Part shown: piece after piece, positions 60,866 to 64,000 of the stretch
Layout: every line of letters begins with the position of its first letter
How positions within the stretch are numbered: the first letter of the stretch is position 1
Assembly (NCBI RefSeq): GCF_009834125.1
Contig: NZ_CP047146.1
Span: 8,462,501-8,526,500, forward strand
Source: Streptomyces sp. GS7
GTDB lineage: Bacteria; Actinomycetota; Actinomycetes; Streptomycetales; Streptomycetaceae
Direction: 5' to 3'
Length of the DNA: 64,000 bases
Translations under genes and position numbers: made by a program
The notes under the pieces: model-generated
The model's input: the letters and a program-made list of their open reading frames with translations, nothing else
Databases searched by the model: none
Told to the model about the DNA's origin: nothing

Positions 60866-61105
60866 TCACCCCGTACCCCCCGCCCGACCCACCCCACCCA
60901 CCCGCCGCAACCACCCCACCCACCTCGACCGCCCCGCCCGTGCCCGCCACCGGTCCGCCGGATCCGTGACGATGGCCTGAAAACGGCGCCACTGCTGGAT
61001 CTCACGGACGACGCGGACGGTGGCCGCGCCGGGTGCGGGCGGGGCGGCCTGGCCCTGCTGAGCTGCGCGGTAGGTGTCGAGGAGGTGCTGCTGTGTGGCG
61101 TTCAT
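60866..61105 (-). CDS. Small protein divergent from the ArsR-family gene
   Basis: 79 aa starting MNATQQHLLDTYRAAQQGQ; a helical head, then APGAATVRVVREIQQWRRFQAIV. Codon use fits a real gene. The last 20 residues (WVGWLRRVGGVGRAGGTG-type) come from C-tract DNA and look like low-complexity run-on, so the 3' end may have drifted. ATG at 61105, with an in-frame one at 61114. Function unknown. Confidence 0.5.
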   Translation of the reverse strand: MNATQQHLLDTYRAAQQGQAAPPAPGAATVRVVREIQQWRRFQAIVTDPADRWRARAGRSRWVGWLRRVGGVGRAGGTG

Positions 61106-61140
61106 GTTTCTCACTGTGGGGCGGGCCGACGGCCGCCGCG

Positions 61141-61169
61141 CGTCGATTGACGGGAGCCGTCAATCGACG
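61141..61169. promoter_or_regulatory. Perfect operator-type inverted repeat (ArsR-family)
   Basis: Two 13-bp arms (61141-61153 and 61157-61169, core ATTGACGG) are exact inverse complements 3 bp apart. It lies 35 bp before the ArsR-family start and between divergent genes, as expected for autoregulation. Confidence 0.7.
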
Positions 61170-61204
61170 ACGTCGCAGGTCGCGGCCTCGCGCATGATGG
61201 GTAC

Positions 61205-62314
61205 ATGGCCAACGTCATCGACATCACCGGGCTGCCGCCGGAGCGCGTCGTCTTCGCGCCCTCCCCGTTGGCGGAACTGGGCGCGGCGCTGCACGCACTG
61301 TCCGAGCCGGCGCACCACCCCGGGCTGCACGGCTGGGTCACCGCGACCAACGCGGGGCTGAAGACCGACCTCGCCGACCGGTTGTGCGAGGCGGACTTCC
61401 TGTGGCGGTCCGCCCGTTCGGACATCCTGCTGCCCTCCCACCCGGGGGCCACGCTGGCCGAGGATCTCGACGAACTCGACAAGATCGACGACGAGCGGTT
61501 CGTAGCCGCTGTCTTCGAGATCACGTGTTCGCCGGCATACACCCGCCTCACGCCGTCGCCCCTGGTCGACGAGGGTGAGCGGGCCCGCGTACGGGAGATG
61601 GCGGCGGCGCGCGGCCCGCGGCAGGCGGGGTTCACGGATCGGATGCTGACCGACCCGGACCGGCTGCGGGCGTGGTTGCGGCGCCTGTTCGAGGACTGCG
61701 AGGACGCGTTCTTCGGGGACATCTGGCGGCGGGTGGGCATCCAGCTGGCTGCGGACGCCCGGCACAAGACCGAGTTGCTGCGGCACAAGGGGCTGGCCGA
61801 GACGCTCCGGGCGACCTCGCGAGCGCTTTCGCTGGACGAGGCGCAGGACGGCAGCGGCGGCGCCCGGATCCTGGTCGACAAGCTCGCCGTCGGGCGGACG
61901 ACGGCGTTCGCCAGCCCCGGGGATCCCGGGATCACCTTCCTGCCGACGTCGTTCGGCTGGCCGCATCTGCTGTTCAGCCACGCCCCAGGCTGGCGTCCGG
62001 TGCTCCAATACCCGGTCGCCGGCCAGGAGTTGCCCGCCACCGCCACACTGGAACTCGTTCAGCAGCGGCTGGAGGCGCTCAGCCACCCGATGCGGATGCG
62101 GCTGTGCCGGTCGCTGTCGCGGGGGCCGCATACGACGGGGGAGCTGGCGACCGCGTTCGGTATCACGGCGCCCGAGGTGTCGCGGCATGTCGCGGTGCTG
62201 AAGAAGGCCGGGCTGCTCCAGACGCGGCGGCGCGGGCGTTATGTGCTGCACCAGCTGGACCTCCAGGTGGTGGCCCGACTGGGCAGCGATTTCCTTGAGG
62301 GTGTGCTGCGCTGA
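61205..62314 (+). CDS. DUF5937-type protein with C-terminal ArsR HTH
   Basis: 369 aa. The N-terminal about 250 residues form an alpha-helical domain (FAPSPLAELGAALHALSEPAHH; ADFLWRSARSDILLP) of the DUF5937 type found in actinobacterial regulators; the C-terminal about 100 hold an ArsR winged helix (ALSHPMRMRLCRSLSRGPHTTGELATAFGITAPEVSRHVAVLKKAGLL). No metal-binding cysteines are in the recognition helix, so the ligand is probably not a metal. Likely controls itself and the divergent small gene. Confidence 0.88.
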   Translation: MANVIDITGLPPERVVFAPSPLAELGAALHALSEPAHHPGLHGWVTATNAGLKTDLADRLCEADFLWRSARSDILLPSHPGATLAEDLDELDKIDDERFVAAVFEITCSPAYTRLTPSPLVDEGERARVREMAAARGPRQAGFTDRMLTDPDRLRAWLRRLFEDCEDAFFGDIWRRVGIQLAADARHKTELLRHKGLAETLRATSRALSLDEAQDGSGGARILVDKLAVGRTTAFASPGDPGITFLPTSFGWPHLLFSHAPGWRPVLQYPVAGQELPATATLELVQQRLEALSHPMRMRLCRSLSRGPHTTGELATAFGITAPEVSRHVAVLKKAGLLQTRRRGRYVLHQLDLQVVARLGSDFLEGVLR

Positions 62315-62506
62315 AGCCATGGCTCATTGACGCGCAGCGCACCAAGACACGTAGTCCATCGAGGCACGTACTGCGTCAACGGCGTGCCGGGGATGGCAGT
62401 TGACGGCAGCTGGCGGCAGTTGTGGGCAGCTGCCGCCCCCCTCAGCTCTCCCCGGTCATGCCTACCCCGTCATACCTCCCCACCCCGCCGCACGCCCTGC
62501 TACGCC

Positions 62507-63190
62507 CTACGCTCCCGCGCCCCCGGCCCGCACCAGCCCCGTCTCGTAGGCCAGCACCACGGCCTGGACCCGGTCCCGCAGGCTCAACTTCGTGAGGATC
62601 CGGCCCACATGGGTCTTGACCGTCGCCTCGGACAGCACCAGCCGCGCCGCGATCTCACCGTTCGACAGCCCCTGCGCGACCAGCAGCAGCACCTCGCGCT
62701 CACGGTCCGTCAGCCGCTCCAGTTCGGGGCGCACCGGCTCGGCGGCGGTGGCGGGCAGCATCGGTGTGAAGCGGTCGAGGAGGCGGCGGGTGGTGGACGG
62801 CGCGACGACGGCGTCGCCGCTGTGCACCGCGCGGATCGCGGCGAGCAGCTCGCTGGGCGGCACGTCCTTGAGCATGAAGCCGCTGGCCCCGGCCTTCAGC
62901 GCGGAGAAGGCGTACTCGTCCAGGTCGAAGGTGGTCAGGATGAGCACCTTCGGGGCGCCTTCCTGCTGCCCGCCCGCGCAGATCCGGCGGGTGGCCTCCA
63001 CCCCGTCGAGCTGCGGCATCCGGACGTCCATGAGGATCACGTCGACCTCGGTTCCACGCAGCACCTCCAGCGCCTGCGCCCCGTTCCCCGCCTCGGCGAC
63101 GACCTCCATGTCGGGCTGCGCGGCCAGCACCATCCGGAAGCCGGTGCGCAGCAGCACCTGGTCGTCGACGAGCATCACGCGGATGGTCAT
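62507..63190 (-). CDS. NarL/LuxR-type response regulator
   Basis: 227 aa. Receiver domain (residues 1-125) with VDDQ, phospho-acceptor Asp in VILMDVRMP and the conserved Lys in GFMLKDVPP; C-terminal LuxR HTH (LTDREREVLLLVAQGLSNGEIAARLVLSEATVKTHV). Pairs with the histidine kinase 170 bp upstream on the same strand; the intervening DNA (63191-63360) is G-rich and repetitive. Confidence 0.93.
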   Translation of the reverse strand: MTIRVMLVDDQVLLRTGFRMVLAAQPDMEVVAEAGNGAQALEVLRGTEVDVILMDVRMPQLDGVEATRRICAGGQQEGAPKVLILTTFDLDEYAFSALKAGASGFMLKDVPPSELLAAIRAVHSGDAVVAPSTTRRLLDRFTPMLPATAAEPVRPELERLTDREREVLLLVAQGLSNGEIAARLVLSEATVKTHVGRILTKLSLRDRVQAVVLAYETGLVRAGGAGA

Positions 63191-63360
63191 GGCAGGGAGA
63201 TCCCTTCACGGGTCGGTCGGCTGAGGCGTAGAGAGGGTGTAGGGGATGGCGGGGGGGGCGGAGAGCGATGTGGGGCGGTGCGTGGGGGTGTGTGGGTTGG
63301 CGGGAACTGTGGCGGGGGACTGTGGCGTGGGGGAGCTGCGGTGGGCGGAGGTGGAGGCGA

Positions 63361-64000
63361 TCACCGCCCCGCTTTGAGGGGCAGTAGGGCGCTGACCCGG
63401 AAGCCGCCGCCCGGTCGCGGGCCCGCGTCGAGGATGCCGCCGACCATACCGACCCGCTCGCGCATGCCGATGAGCCCGTGCCCGAGGCCGTCCGCGCCGC
63501 CGTCCTCGTAGAGCTCGTGCTGCGCGCCCCGGCCGTCGTCCTCGACGAGCACATCCACGTCGCCGTCCTGGTAGGCGAGGCGGACGGTGGCGCTGACGCC
63601 GGGGCCGCCGTGCTTGCGCGCGTTGGTGAGCGCTTCCTGGACGATGCGGTAGGCGGTCAGCTCGACGCTGCTGGGCAGCGAGCGCGGTTCGCCGACCACG
63701 CGGAAGTCGACGGGCAGTCCCGCGCCCCGGACCTGGTCGATGAGGTCGGCGAGCTGCTCCACTCCGGGCTGGGGTACGTACTCGCCGCCCTCGGCCTGCT
63801 CGCCGGTGCGGAGCACGCCCAGCAGCCGGCGCATCTCGGCCAGCGCCTGGCGCCCGGTGCCGGAGATCGTCTCCAGTGCCTGCCGGGCCTGGTCGGGCGC
63901 GGCGTCGAGGACGTAGGCGGCGCCGTCGGCCTGGACGACCATCACCGAGACGTTGTGCGCGACGACGTCGTGCAGCTCGCGGGCGATCCGGGCGCGCTCG
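63361..64000 (-). CDS. Sensor histidine kinase, HisKA_3 type, N-terminus beyond the window
   Basis: The visible 213 residues start in the dimerisation helix, ERARIARELHDVVAHNVSVMVVQ, whose His is the phosphorylation site. They run on through the ATPase domain (ALTNARKHGGPG, VEDDGRGAQ, GHGLIGMRERV). Membrane-sensing part lies outside the window. Partner of the NarL-type regulator. Confidence 0.9.
   Translation of the reverse strand, partial: ERARIARELHDVVAHNVSVMVVQADGAAYVLDAAPDQARQALETISGTGRQALAEMRRLLGVLRTGEQAEGGEYVPQPGVEQLADLIDQVRGAGLPVDFRVVGEPRSLPSSVELTAYRIVQEALTNARKHGGPGVSATVRLAYQDGDVDVLVEDDGRGAQHELYEDGGADGLGHGLIGMRERVGMVGGILDAGPRPGGGFRVSALLPLKAGR

Overview
This window is a chromosomal stretch of a Streptomyces or close relative. 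The evidence is very high GC, GTG starts, extreme GC-rich hairpin terminators, a few rare TTA (bldA-type) leucine codons, and the gene order radA-disA-mutY-sigE-cseABC-clpC-lsr2-panC/nadBC/coaX. Most of it is core genome, interrupted by small actinobacterial regulatory, secretion and defence-like cassettes. I found no rRNA, tRNA, CRISPR array, transposase or prophage.

Layout. 1-7.7 kb: the 3' part of trpS, proC, an ABC-2 exporter fusion, a lipoprotein M1 peptidase, an ECF41-type sigma factor with a matching autogenous promoter, a membrane protein and an SH3 protein. 7.9-13.3 kb: a Ser/Thr kinase with a predicted extracellular beta-propeller, then a WXG100 protein, a larger WXG-type protein and two tandem paralogues of unknown function. 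13.3-15 kb: a WhiJ-like helix-turn-helix/DUF397 locus. 15-29.7 kb: a secreted trypsin-like protein, ilvD, TetR plus TIM-barrel pair, an Ppx/GppA phosphatase, a sigma-like/zinc-finger/BACON membrane protein, radA, disA, an epimerase and other membrane or flavin-type proteins. 29.8-37.4 kb: mutY, the envelope-stress operon sigE-cseA-cseB-cseC and, convergent to it, a zinc-ribbon/SPFH pair. 37.5-39.2 kb: a second WhiJ-like locus. 39.3-42.4 kb: a divergent MFS exporter/TetR pair and an M23 peptidase. 43-46.2 kb: a bacterial NACHT (NLR-like) ATPase. 46.3-51.7 kb: clpC, lsr2, a GNAT, a BlaI-type repressor and a 59-aa membrane peptide. 52.6-58.6 kb: a cofactor operon (DUF2520-panC-nadB-nadC-coaX) joined largely by 4-bp overlaps. 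59-64 kb: a PLP lyase, an ArsR-family regulator facing a small protein, and a NarL-type two-component system cut by the window end.

How they work together. Envelope homeostasis is a theme: SigE/CseABC, SPFH/zinc-ribbon pair, M23 peptidase and c-di-AMP synthase DisA. The regulatory DNA is unusually readable: perfect or near-perfect operators lie between divergent pairs (MFS/TetR, ArsR/small protein), the ECF41 gene carries its own promoter motif, and clpC has a ClgR-like box. The most intriguing accessory elements are the WXG100 cassette with TTA codons and duplicated partner genes, the NACHT ATPase, and two WhiJ-like loci about 24 kb apart.
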